Assembly: GCF_014490485.1 (NCBI RefSeq)
Contig: NZ_JACTVA010000029.1
Span: forward strand, 19,933 to 66,132
Direction of reading: 5' to 3'
DNA length: 46,200 bases
Source of the DNA: Teichococcus aerophilus
Lineage (GTDB): Bacteria > Pseudomonadota > Alphaproteobacteria > Acetobacterales > Acetobacteraceae
A program made the position numbers and the translations under genes. Under the pieces are notes generated by a model. That model had not been told where the DNA came from, made no database searches, and saw nothing but the letters and a program-made list of their open reading frames with translations. How positions within the stretch are numbered: position 1 is the first letter of the stretch; each line of letters opens with the position of its first letter. Positions 7,618-16,019 of this stretch are shown here, piece by piece.

Positions 7618-8760
7618 TCACACCGAACCTTGCCGCCACACGGCACTGACGCGGCCCTCAGGGGCGGCGCAGCCGCGCTCAATCAGCCTGGCATGGTGCT
7701 GGAACATCGCTTCCTGGTCGTAATCCTGCTCAGCCTTGATGCGGTTGGCTCCACCCAGCCGGCGCCTGAGTGCCGCGTCCATCAGGAGCGGCCGCAGGCT
7801 TTCAGCCAACGCCGTGTCGTCATGGCGCACGACATGGGGTGCATTCGCAGCGCTGACCATGACAGCGACATCGCCGGCATTCGTGCTGGCAATCGGCAAT
7901 CCACTCGCCATGGCTTCCAGAATGGAGAATGGCATCTGCTCGGTGTCTGATGACAAGGCGAAAATGTCGAAGCCTTGGTAGGCAGCGGATGGATCGGCGA
8001 CGTGCCCTGCAAAGGTGACGCGATCGCCCAAGCCAAGGGCCGTCACCAGCGCGTCCAGAGGCTCCCGCTCCGGCCCATGTCCGAGAATCGCCAGACGAAA
8101 CCGCAATCCTTGCTGTCGCAACATTGAAGCTGCGCGGAGCAAGCGCGGCAGATTCTTCTCGGCCCGCAATGCGGCAACGGTACCGATGACCGGATCGAGA
8201 GATTCACCCACCGCATTGTCCGGCCTCGGCTGGAACTGCGAAAGGTCGAGCCCATTGGGAATGTAGTGGACCTGCGTGGCAGGCAGGCGCCATTGCCCGG
8301 TGGCCGATCGCAGCAGGATCTTTGAGGGAACCACCACCTCGCTCCAGCGCAGTGCCGCGCGCCGCGTCAGGATGCGGCGCCTGAACTGCCCCTGGCTTTC
8401 CTCCGGCCCGAAGCCGTCCTCGGTATGCAGATGCGGCAAGGATGGAGTCATGAGCCGGGCCATGGCCCATTCGATGCTGCCCCAATTGCTCGTGACCAAC
8501 AGGTCCGGGCGAAGCTGCCGCAGGAACGCCTGTATGCTCAGCAACCTGGAAGGCAGTGATTGCCCCGGTCGCAGCGGCGAGGGCAGGACGTTGAAGTCCA
8601 CGCCAGCGTCGATGCGCTCGAGGCATTCCGTCCGTCCATCCAGCGCGACCACGGCATGACGCCAGCGCTGGCCGAACCGGTTGACCAGCTTGGCCAGGCG
8701 AACCTGCGCGCCGCCGACGCTGAAACTGGGAAAGACATGAAGCAGAAGCGGTGCGCTCAC
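7618..8760 (-). CDS. Glycosyltransferase, family 4 (GT-B)
   Basis: 380 residues, GTG start at 8760 overlapping the preceding stop by 4 nt (GTGA). The N-terminal Rossmann half begins LLLHVFPSFSVGGAQVRLAKL, with the Gly-Gly acceptor loop typical of GT4; the C-terminal half has GTVAALRAEKNLPRLLRAA and the donor-binding FSILEAMASGLPIASTNAGDV (the E-x7-E region). It should transfer an activated sugar to a lipid-linked polysaccharide intermediate on the cytoplasmic face. The opening resembles the stp2 branch of exosortase-associated sugar transferases (TIGR03088), but that is a tentative link. It is the last gene of a minus-strand run of five overlapping genes. The sugar and linkage cannot be inferred. 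Confidence 0.92.
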   Translation of the reverse strand: MSAPLLLHVFPSFSVGGAQVRLAKLVNRFGQRWRHAVVALDGRTECLERIDAGVDFNVLPSPLRPGQSLPSRLLSIQAFLRQLRPDLLVTSNWGSIEWAMARLMTPSLPHLHTEDGFGPEESQGQFRRRILTRRAALRWSEVVVPSKILLRSATGQWRLPATQVHYIPNGLDLSQFQPRPDNAVGESLDPVIGTVAALRAEKNLPRLLRAASMLRQQGLRFRLAILGHGPEREPLDALVTALGLGDRVTFAGHVADPSAAYQGFDIFALSSDTEQMPFSILEAMASGLPIASTNAGDVAVMVSAANAPHVVRHDDTALAESLRPLLMDAALRRRLGGANRIKAEQDYDQEAMFQHHARLIERGCAAPEGRVSAVWRQGSV

Positions 8761-9917
8761 GGTGCGCGCTCCTGCATCGCGCCCTGTCCGAGCGCGCGGG
8801 CGGCAAGCCCCACCACGGTGCGCGCGTTGCCGGACCAGGTCAGGTCCCGGCTCAGAACTTCGGCGCGCGCCGCCTGGCCCAGCCGTCGCCGCAATGCTTC
8901 GTCAGAGGCCAGTCGCTCGACGGCCTGCCACATGGCATCCGGGTCCCGCGGATCGAACAGCAGCGCCGTCCGCTCGTGCTCGAGAATCTCGCGCAAGTTC
9001 GGTTGGTCCGGGGCGATGATGGCCCGACCGGCCGCCATGTACTCGAACACCTTCAGCGGCGACGCATAGGCCACCGAGGCTGGCTGCAAGGCAATGTCGA
9101 ATGCTCCGATCATGCTTGGAATGGCTTCCCGATGCGTCAACCCGCTGAACCGAACCCTGGAAGCCACGCCCAGTTCCTTCGCCAGCGCCTCCAGCCCCGT
9201 CCTCGCCGGGCCGTCTCCCACCACATGCAGGGCGAGTGGCGGTGAGGCCCGGTACGCGGCCAGCGAGCGCACGACGCGGTCCAGCCCATGCCAGTCCCGC
9301 ACAAAGCCCACAAAGCCGAGCACCAGCTGGTCACCCGGCAATTCAGCCGCGGGCTGTAGCGGAAAATCCTGCAGGTCGATCCCGTTCGGCACCACGCGGA
9401 TACGCGACTGCGGCACGCCCGACGCGGCGATGCGTGAGGCCAGCACATCTGTCACTGGCAATACATAGGTCGCACGCCGCCAGGCCAGGCGCTCCAGCGC
9501 TGCCGCCAGCCGCTTCAGCTTGAGCTTGCCGAAGCTGGCACGCTCATCGGCCAGCGGGGCGTTGACTTCCAGCAGCAACGGCACCCGCCGCCGTGCCGCC
9601 ACCCATGCGCCAGCCAGGTGAAACAGGTTGGCACGTTCATAGATCACGTCGGGCTGGAAGGACGCCGCCGCACGCGCCAGGCGCAGGGTGGAGGGCACCG
9701 CATAGGCAAGCTCCGCCAGCTCGCCCACCCAGGCCGGCAGGCTTTTCCGCAGCAGCGTGACCATCCGGTTGTCGCTGCCCAGCCCCGTATTCTCGAAGCC
9801 CGCGGGCCCGACGACGTGGACGGTGTGGCCATTAGCGCGCAGGGCAGCGACCATGGCATCGAGATGCACCCCCTGCCCATCGCGCGAGCCGATCCGATGG
9901 CTGTAGAGGATCTTCAT
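8757..9917 (-). CDS. Glycosyltransferase, family 4 (GT-B)
   Basis: 386 residues when started at the ATG at 9917, which overlaps the upstream stop as ATGA and has GGAAAG/AGGG before it; a longer reading to 9938 is less likely. N-terminal domain: ILYSHRIGSRDGQGVHLDAMV with the donor/acceptor Gly loop. C-terminal domain: GFVGFVRDWHGLDRVV, then PLKVFEYMAAGRAIIAPDQPNLREIL, the GT4 E-x7-E block. Predicted to add a sugar to the exopolysaccharide repeat unit in the cytoplasm. It is translationally coupled to both neighbours. Confidence 0.92.
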   Translation of the reverse strand: MKILYSHRIGSRDGQGVHLDAMVAALRANGHTVHVVGPAGFENTGLGSDNRMVTLLRKSLPAWVGELAELAYAVPSTLRLARAAASFQPDVIYERANLFHLAGAWVAARRRVPLLLEVNAPLADERASFGKLKLKRLAAALERLAWRRATYVLPVTDVLASRIAASGVPQSRIRVVPNGIDLQDFPLQPAAELPGDQLVLGFVGFVRDWHGLDRVVRSLAAYRASPPLALHVVGDGPARTGLEALAKELGVASRVRFSGLTHREAIPSMIGAFDIALQPASVAYASPLKVFEYMAAGRAIIAPDQPNLREILEHERTALLFDPRDPDAMWQAVERLASDEALRRRLGQAARAEVLSRDLTWSGNARTVVGLAARALGQGAMQERAP

Positions 9918-10981
9918 CCCTGTGCTTTCCCTATCCATTGCAGTGCCTGCCTACGCCCTTGCCCGGCCGCCTGCCGCGCCAGGGCCATGAGGCCGGCGGG
10001 GCGCAGCGGGTTGGCCAGGATCAGGCCGATGCGTTGCCGCCGCTCCGCCACCCAGAGTGGCTTATAGGCATCGTCACCCCGGCCGAAATCCAGCGCGGCG
10101 ACCCGGTCTTCGTCAATCAGCCAGCGGATCATCCGCGCGGTCAGGACCGTGCCGGGGGAGGCCGCCCGGGCATCCTCGGCATGGGCCAGCTTCAGCAAGG
10201 CCGCCTGGCCACCCCAGACAATCCAGTATTGCGCCGCCATCGCCACGCCGGCGTTGTCCCGCAGCACGCCCAGCCGCAGCGCGCCAACCCGGGAAGCGGC
10301 CCGCATCAACGCCGCGTCGAAATCCGGAAACGGTTCCCAGGGCTTCCAACTACGGGCCCGGACGTCTTCGTAGGCCTGAATGCCGGCTTCCAGCTCGCCG
10401 CCGTGCTGGGTGACCAGCTCAAAGCGGCTGTCGCGCGCGGCGCGGGCCAGCTTGCGGTGGATGGTGGTGCGCAGCGCCGGCGGCCGGGCCGCCAGGTAGT
10501 TGCCCCAGCATGCGCCCTTCAGCAGCGGCTGCCACCAATTGCCGAAATGCAGGAACGACATTGGCACCAGCCCAGCCGAGCGGAGCCCGCCCAGAATGTC
10601 ATCCATCCCCGTGGCATTGGCGTCCAGCGCATCCAGTCGTAGCGGCCGCTCGTTGCGCAGAAACTGGCCGAGGGCGCGCGCCGCCTGCCTGGGTTCGACG
10701 CCAGCGGCCAGCAGCGGCTTCCAGCTCAGGGTATAGGGCGTTGTCAGGCTTTGCAGCGCACCCTCCGCGTCCCGCAGCAGCGGCAGCATCAGGCCTTCGT
10801 CGCTCAACGCCAGCAACGCGGTGGCGTTGGGGGGAAGGGCATGCGCCAGCACGGTGTCGTACCAGGCCCGGCTGGCGAAGAAATCGCCTTTGCCGGGCGG
10901 CGACAGGAAGGCGTCGCAGATCTCGGGCAGGCCGTGGCGTGCCAGGGGGACCAGCCGCGTGGTGTCAGTCGCGTAAGGCAT
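9914..10981 (-). CDS. FemAB/GNAT-like acyltransferase (BcsL/CelD type)
   Basis: 355 residues. The start at 10981 is fixed by GGGAGGATC upstream; a longer open frame (to 11158) runs antisense-like through the neighbour and is discarded. Features of the Acetyltransf_6 (BcsL/CelD) group: central TTIHRKLARAARD, the GVAMAAQYWIVWGGQAALLKLAH strand pair and late DFGRGDDAYKPLWV. Such enzymes have a tandem GNAT fold and are thought to transfer acyl or aminoacyl groups to polysaccharide or peptidoglycan intermediates; the donor is unknown. It overlaps the DUF218 gene upstream by 17 nt and the GT4 gene downstream by 4 nt. It is one of three such proteins in the window (also 13993 and 41445). Confidence 0.85.
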   Translation of the reverse strand: MPYATDTTRLVPLARHGLPEICDAFLSPPGKGDFFASRAWYDTVLAHALPPNATALLALSDEGLMLPLLRDAEGALQSLTTPYTLSWKPLLAAGVEPRQAARALGQFLRNERPLRLDALDANATGMDDILGGLRSAGLVPMSFLHFGNWWQPLLKGACWGNYLAARPPALRTTIHRKLARAARDSRFELVTQHGGELEAGIQAYEDVRARSWKPWEPFPDFDAALMRAASRVGALRLGVLRDNAGVAMAAQYWIVWGGQAALLKLAHAEDARAASPGTVLTARMIRWLIDEDRVAALDFGRGDDAYKPLWVAERRQRIGLILANPLRPAGLMALARQAAGQGRRQALQWIGKAQG

Positions 10982-11723
10982 AGACGATCCTCCCGGCCCA
11001 TTCACGCAACGCGAACCAGCTTTCGGCCAAATGGTCAGGCCGGGGCAGCCAGTCGGACCATGCCATGGAGGGATTGCGCCCGATGCGCACCGGCGCGCCG
11101 ACCACTTCCAGGCCATAACGGCGGAAGGCGGCCAGGGCGCGCGGCAGGTGCCAGCCATGGGTCACGACATAGGCGCTGTTGATGCCGGCCTGCTGCAGGA
11201 TGGCAATGCTGCCGGTGGCATTGCCGCGCGTATCCGCGGCCTCTGCCTCGATCCACCGGACCGGCACGCCGAAATCCGTCTTCAGGCTCTCATTCATCAA
11301 CGTGGCCAGCGGCGGTGCGCCGGCGGACAGCCGGCCACCGGTCACCAGCAGCGGCAGGCCGGTCCGGCGCTGCAGGGCGGCACCGGCGCGCAGGCGCTCC
11401 AGCGTCAGCGGCCCGACCTCAATCCCGTTCAGGCTGCTGACCGTCTCAGCACCGAGGATGACAATGGCGCCGGGCGTCACCGCCTGCACGCCAGCATTCT
11501 CCTCGACGACCTCGCGCTCCAGCGAACTCATCAGTAGGTTGGCGGCCACCGGGGTGGACAGCAGCCCCAACCCCAGCGCCGACAGCACGACAACGGCGCC
11601 GCCGGCCCGCCACCCGCGCCACGCCAGGACGCCACCCGCCAGGCAGGCCAGCACCAGCCCGATGGGCGGCAGCACCAGCGCCGTCAGCGTCTGTTGCAGC
11701 AGCATGCCGGCAGCGGGATTCAT
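10965..11723 (-). CDS. DUF218 (YdcF/ElyC/SanA-like) membrane protein
   Basis: 252 residues from the ATG at 11723, which overlaps the upstream stop as ATGA. Two hydrophobic segments at the N-terminus (about 12-32 and 35-60) precede a periplasmic DUF218 domain: GAIVILGAET, then ERLRAGAALQRRTGLPLLVTGG, EAEAADTRGNA and AYVVTHGWHLPRALAAFRRYGL. These are the conserved family motifs (ILGAxxxxx, TGG, T..NA, TxxxHxPRA). ElyC and SanA affect envelope polysaccharide and undecaprenyl-phosphate metabolism in Escherichia coli; the exact activity is not settled. Being within a glycosyltransferase operon supports a role in polysaccharide assembly. Confidence 0.9.
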   Translation of the reverse strand: MNPAAGMLLQQTLTALVLPPIGLVLACLAGGVLAWRGWRAGGAVVVLSALGLGLLSTPVAANLLMSSLEREVVEENAGVQAVTPGAIVILGAETVSSLNGIEVGPLTLERLRAGAALQRRTGLPLLVTGGRLSAGAPPLATLMNESLKTDFGVPVRWIEAEAADTRGNATGSIAILQQAGINSAYVVTHGWHLPRALAAFRRYGLEVVGAPVRIGRNPSMAWSDWLPRPDHLAESWFALREWAGRIVYALRD

Positions 11724-13927
11724 ACCGCGCCGCCCTGGGCATTTCCGAAGCGGACATCCCGCCAGCTGCCATTCCTGCCGCCGATCTCCTCGCGGAAGAA
11801 GGTGTAGAACTCGTCCAGCCAATCCAGGAAGCGGTCCCGCTGCGCCAGGTTCCGCACATAGGGCGTGTTGCCCGGCTCCAGCGACGGCGAATGGTAGGTC
11901 AGGGCGAAGACCCGGTGGCCCTCCGCCAACATATGCCGCACCAGCCGCTTGGCTTCCGGGATGGTCATGCCTTCCGGCGTCAGCCGGATGCGCTCCAGCA
12001 ACCCAAGCCGGGACATCGCTCCCGCCACCGGCACCTGCCGCGGCCATTTGTGGAAGACCATCGGCGCCAGGGCTTCCCCCTGTCGGTGCAGGCGGCCGAC
12101 CAAGGCGGCGGAGACCGGGATCTCCATCAACGTCTTGTCCCGATCGGTCCAATAGGGCGTGGGGGAGCTGGCCCAGGCCGACGGCGCGTTGCGGCGCCCC
12201 GGCGGCGGCCAGCAGGGTGCCAGGCTGCTATCGGCCTCGTACCCCAACGCCTTCAGTACATCGGCCGTGCGCGGGCCAACGCCGTAGCGGCCGGTGCGGT
12301 AGATCTTCGGCGTCTCGCCGAAGGCATCCGCCAGCGCCTCGGTCAGGCAACGCGCCTTCGCCAGTTCCAGGGAGACCGGCAGGTTGCCGGCATAGCTGTT
12401 GCTCTCGTCGACCCGCTCCAGGAAAGGCGGGGTCACCCAGGGATGCATCTGGGCGCCGACCTCGCACAGCCGGCCCTGCAATAACTCCAGCAGGGGCGCC
12501 CGGCCGGCATCCTGCGTGGCCACCGGGTAATCCGCCATATAGAGCGGCATCACGCCGTGCCGCTCGAACACCCGGTGCGCGAGATGCTGGCTCTTCATCG
12601 AAGAGACGTCGCAGGCGTTGCGGGAGAAGGAGCCAGACCAGTCGAAGGCTTCCTCCGCATCCACCGTCGTCAGCAGCAAGGGGGTCGGCCCGGCCGCGGG
12701 CCTCGTGGCGGCGTGGAAGCGCGGATCGGTGATGGAGGCCGTGCAGCCCAGCCTGGTCTCCGCGTCCTCGACGGCGGTGGGGCGGGCGGCCATGCCGTAG
12801 ATGCTCAGGTAGCGCGCCGCCACCTGCCGCATGCCGAACCGCGCCGTGGCCAGCGCCCGGCCCGCTGTGCCGATACGCTTGCGCAGGTCCGGGTCGCCTG
12901 CCAGGTCGCAGACGGCGCTGAGGAAGCGTGGGGCGTCGTTGAACAAGTAGCCTGTCTCGCCGTCCAGGACGAAGTCGTCATTCACGCCTGGCAGGTGGCG
13001 CACCACCACCGGCAGGCCATGTGCCATGGCTTCCGGCACCACGGTACCAAAGCCTTCCAGCCGGGAGGCGAAGACCAGGATGTCCGCCGCTTCGAACCAC
13101 GGATGCGGGTCCATCCGCTCGCCCGCGAAGATCACCGCATGGCCCAGCCGCGCGGTGGCGACGGCCTGTTCCATGCCGCGGACGTAGTCGGCCTCCAGCG
13201 GCGGCCCGACCAGAATCAGCTTGGTGCGCGGATGCCGGGCCAGGATGCCGGGCAGCGCGTCGATCAGGAAACGGGGGTCCTTGCGCTCGCACAGACCGCC
13301 GACGAACAGCAGCACCGGGTCCTCGGGCGCGATGCCGAGCGAGCTCCGCAGCGCTTCCCGTCCGCCCGGCTCGCCGGCCGGCAGGGTGATGCCGCAGGAA
13401 ACCAGATGGCAGCGATCCGCGCCGATCCCCGCCTCGCGGTTCTGCTGGAACAGTTTCGGGCTGATGCTGACGAAGGCGTCGAACAGCCGGAAGCCACGCT
13501 TCGCCAAGCCCCGCAACTCCGGACGGTAATGGCTGACCAGCACCGGCACGCTGTCGTCCAGCGTGGCGGACAGCACCAGCCGCCGCCGGGTCACGGCCGC
13601 CAGCAGGCAGGTCAGGAAATACCAGTCGGCATGGGTGCGGTAATGCACTGTGTCGTAGCGATGCAGGTTGCGCAGGAACCACCAGACCAGTGCCATCTGC
13701 CGCCGTGTCTCGCTGCTCCGTTGGGCGGAGAGGTAGATCACCCGGCGCAACGTGGTGCAGGCCGCCGCTGGCTCCGCCGGGCGGGTGGTATGGGTCACCA
13801 GCAGGTCGTGCTCCACCCCGGGGGCAAGCTCCTGCATCACGGCGCTGGAGCGCTCGAGGAACACCCCTTCGCCCGTGAAGTTCGGCCGGTAGTATTTCAG
13901 GACGTGCAGGACGCGGCCCTTGGTCAT
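11720..13927 (-). CDS. Fusion: GT4 glycosyltransferase + WalW-type polysaccharide deacetylase (CE4)
   Basis: 735 residues from the ATG at 13927 (an ATG at 13957 with GGGAAGGAA is also possible). Residues 1 to about 395 form a GT4 enzyme: VLHVLKYYRPNFTGEGVFLER, FVGGLCERKDPRFLIDALP, then FASRLEGFGTVVPEAMAHG. A Pro/Ala-rich linker follows. Residues about 418-735 match the WalW branch of NodB-like deacetylases: TTVDAEEAFDW (catalytic and metal Asp), then SMKSQHLAHRVFERHGV, GAQMHPWVTPPF (metal His), KIYRTGRYGVGP and VFALTYHSPSLEPGNTPYV. Both halves keep their key residues, so the protein may both add a sugar and remove an N-acetyl group. WalW proteins are usually separate. It heads the five-gene minus-strand operon and is 65 nt from the divergent FemAB-like gene. 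Confidence 0.92.
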   Translation of the reverse strand: MTKGRVLHVLKYYRPNFTGEGVFLERSSAVMQELAPGVEHDLLVTHTTRPAEPAAACTTLRRVIYLSAQRSSETRRQMALVWWFLRNLHRYDTVHYRTHADWYFLTCLLAAVTRRRLVLSATLDDSVPVLVSHYRPELRGLAKRGFRLFDAFVSISPKLFQQNREAGIGADRCHLVSCGITLPAGEPGGREALRSSLGIAPEDPVLLFVGGLCERKDPRFLIDALPGILARHPRTKLILVGPPLEADYVRGMEQAVATARLGHAVIFAGERMDPHPWFEAADILVFASRLEGFGTVVPEAMAHGLPVVVRHLPGVNDDFVLDGETGYLFNDAPRFLSAVCDLAGDPDLRKRIGTAGRALATARFGMRQVAARYLSIYGMAARPTAVEDAETRLGCTASITDPRFHAATRPAAGPTPLLLTTVDAEEAFDWSGSFSRNACDVSSMKSQHLAHRVFERHGVMPLYMADYPVATQDAGRAPLLELLQGRLCEVGAQMHPWVTPPFLERVDESNSYAGNLPVSLELAKARCLTEALADAFGETPKIYRTGRYGVGPRTADVLKALGYEADSSLAPCWPPPGRRNAPSAWASSPTPYWTDRDKTLMEIPVSAALVGRLHRQGEALAPMVFHKWPRQVPVAGAMSRLGLLERIRLTPEGMTIPEAKRLVRHMLAEGHRVFALTYHSPSLEPGNTPYVRNLAQRDRFLDWLDEFYTFFREEIGGRNGSWRDVRFGNAQGGAV

Positions 13928-13992
13928 CGGGAGATCTTCCAGGCTTCGGTTTCCCATTTCCTTCCCGCAAGGAAGGCGGCACTCTGGGCGGC

Positions 13993-15057
13993 GTGCAGGT
14001 TCGTATCGCTCCGGTCCAAAGTCTGGCCGAACTGGAAGGGCAGTGGCGCGCGGTGGAAGCGCGCGTGCCGGGCCTTTCCTTCTTCCAGTCCTGGTGCTGG
14101 GTGGGCTGCCTGGCGGCGGAACGCTACCCCGACCCCGTGCTGCTGCGGGCGGAACAGGATGGCGCCGTGCTGGGCCTGGCCTTGTTCAACCGCCATCGCG
14201 GCCGGCTGCACCTGGCCGCCAGCGGCGTTCCCGCGCTCGATGCACCGTTCGTCGAGCACAACGCACCGTTGGCTTTGAGCCACGATGCCATGCAGGCAAT
14301 GTTCGCTGCCGCCTGGCGTGCCCGTGGCGCGCACCGGCTTGTCCTGGATGGCACGGACCCGCTGACCCTCGCTGCCGCTGGCGGAACCCAGCTGCGGCTG
14401 CACCAGCGCCTGGCGCCGCGTGTCACGCTGGACGCCGTCCGGGCGGCGGGCGGGGATTACCTCGCCACGCGCAGCGGCAATGCCCGCTACCAGCTGCGCC
14501 GCTCCCTGCGCGCCTATGCCAGCCGCGGACCCGTGGTCCTGCAGCATGCCGCCGATACGGCGGAGGCCCTGGTGTGGCTGGGGGCGATGATCCACCTGCA
14601 CGAGGTCACCTGGCAGGCCCGCGGTCAGCCCGGCGCTTTCGCCACCGAATACCTGCGCCGCTTCCATCACGCGCTGGTGCTGCGCGCCATGGCGGAGCAG
14701 ACGCTCGACATGCTGCGGGTGACGTCGGGTGGCGAGGTCGTCGGCTATCTCTACAATTTCCGCCTGCGCGGACAGGTCTCCGCCTACCAGAGCGGCCTCG
14801 CGGCGGCGGCTGGCCATGAGAAGCCCGGCCTTACCTGCCATGCCCTGGCCATCGAGCGTGCCCTGGCGGACGGCGACGCCGTCTACGATTTCCTCGGCGG
14901 GGCAGACCGCTACAAGCTCAGCCTGGCCAATGATGAGGCGCCTTTGCTGTGGGCGGAACTGGTGCCGCGCTGGTCCCCGCTCGGGATGGCCGCCCGGCTG
15001 CGGCAGGCGTGGCGCCGGAGCGAACCGCATCATGCCCCGGTTTCCATCAACAGGTAG
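13993..15057 (+). CDS. FemAB/GNAT-like acyltransferase (BcsL/CelD type)
   Basis: 354 residues with a GTG start at 13993; no strong RBS is visible, so the start is moderately sure. Same group as the protein at 9914: SFFQSWCWVGCLAAERYP near the N-terminus, then NARYQLRRSLRAYASRG, VVGYLYNFRLRGQVSAYQSG and a closing YDFLGGADRYKLSLAN. The YDF-x-G-x-D-x-YK ending is characteristic of the Acetyltransf_6 tandem-GNAT fold. Likely transfers an acyl or aminoacyl group during exopolysaccharide synthesis. It is the only plus-strand gene among minus-strand genes between 7.6 and 19.5 kb, and its 3' end overlaps the 3' end of the GT2 gene by 28 nt. Confidence 0.88.
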   Translation: MQVRIAPVQSLAELEGQWRAVEARVPGLSFFQSWCWVGCLAAERYPDPVLLRAEQDGAVLGLALFNRHRGRLHLAASGVPALDAPFVEHNAPLALSHDAMQAMFAAAWRARGAHRLVLDGTDPLTLAAAGGTQLRLHQRLAPRVTLDAVRAAGGDYLATRSGNARYQLRRSLRAYASRGPVVLQHAADTAEALVWLGAMIHLHEVTWQARGQPGAFATEYLRRFHHALVLRAMAEQTLDMLRVTSGGEVVGYLYNFRLRGQVSAYQSGLAAAAGHEKPGLTCHALAIERALADGDAVYDFLGGADRYKLSLANDEAPLLWAELVPRWSPLGMAARLRQAWRRSEPHHAPVSINR

Positions 15058-16016
15058 GGCGCCAGAGAAGGCTGGCTGGGCGGTGGTGGCGCCTGCCGCA
15101 TTCGGCGCACCGCGAGCACGGCGAAGGGGTCGCGCCACCAGCGCGGCATCCGCGCCTGCGGTGCTTCCGCCAGCCATTCCAGCGTCAGCCGATCGGCCTC
15201 GGACGGCAGCGCGGCGAAGCCGGCGGCATTGGCCGGGCGGGCGCGATCGTAGATGGCGCCGCGAATGGCCGGCCATTGCAGCCGCCCACGCCCCTGCTGG
15301 ATCATGCGGCGCCACAGGCGTTTCGCGTCCTTCATCCGCCAGGGGCGGAGGGTCGGCGCCGTCCAGGTCGCTTCCGGCGCCACGATGATGCGCTCCCGCT
15401 CCCAGCCGCCGCCCTGAGCATCGAGGTCGTGCAGTACGAAGGAGCCCAGCAGCCCGTCGCCCCGATACATGCCGAGCGGCAGGCGCACGCCTTGCGCCAC
15501 CATGCGCTCCACGAAGGTGCCGCGCAGCGCGAAGAGCGAGCCGTGCAGGCCGCCCTGCTCCTGGATCTGCCGGCGCAGGGCGGCGGCGCTACGGCCGGAA
15601 CTGGGCACCGCCGCCGCGCCATTCGCGCCCGGCGCCGCACGCAACGCGCGGGCCAAGTGGCGCAGCGCATGCGGCTCCACCACGGCGTAGGCGTCAACGA
15701 AGGCATAGGCCTCTGCCGTCGGCCGCAGGCGGTGCAGGAACTGGTTGATCGCATTGGCCTTGTCGGCATGCGGGATCAGGCAGACCCGGCCGCGCAGCCC
15801 GGCCCGGCGCAGCGACGCCATGGCGACGGCCGGAGAGGCGTCGGTGGAGCCGTTCAGCAGCACCGTCACGTCCATCGCCGTACCGCGCCCGGCCTCGGCG
15901 ATGGCTTGCAGACAGGCGGGTAGGGAAGCGGCTTCGTTATGGGCGAAGACGGCGACGGACCAATCGAGTGAGGCGGGTTGGCTGGCGGGCGCCAGACGTT
16001 GTGCCAGGACCTGCAT
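15030..16016 (-). CDS. Glycosyltransferase, family 2
   Basis: 328 residues, starting 3 nt after the flippase stop. GT-A nucleotide-binding start: WSVAVFAHNEAASLPACLQAI, then VTVLLNGSTDASP and ADKANAINQFL. The metal-binding region reads AYAFVDAYAVVEP, where GT2 enzymes usually have Asp-x-Asp; here the second Asp is Tyr, so cation binding may use another residue or activity may be altered. Later GMYRGDGLLGSFVL corresponds to the acceptor/catalytic ED-like segment. No membrane span is evident. Last gene of the asparagine synthase-flippase-GT2 group. Confidence 0.85.
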   Translation of the reverse strand: MQVLAQRLAPASQPASLDWSVAVFAHNEAASLPACLQAIAEAGRGTAMDVTVLLNGSTDASPAVAMASLRRAGLRGRVCLIPHADKANAINQFLHRLRPTAEAYAFVDAYAVVEPHALRHLARALRAAPGANGAAAVPSSGRSAAALRRQIQEQGGLHGSLFALRGTFVERMVAQGVRLPLGMYRGDGLLGSFVLHDLDAQGGGWERERIIVAPEATWTAPTLRPWRMKDAKRLWRRMIQQGRGRLQWPAIRGAIYDRARPANAAGFAALPSEADRLTLEWLAEAPQARMPRWWRDPFAVLAVRRMRQAPPPPSQPSLAPYLLMETGA

Positions 16017-16019
16017 TGG

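Noticed and set aside
10982-11158. N-terminal extension of the FemAB-like gene
   Set aside because: The extension overlaps the DUF218 gene in another frame, and GGGAGGATC directly before 10981 marks the real start.
12557-14278. 573-codon plus-strand open frame (and 11179-12732, 517 codons)
   Set aside because: Both are mirror frames of the GT4-WalW gene; compositions are low-complexity and no family motif is present.
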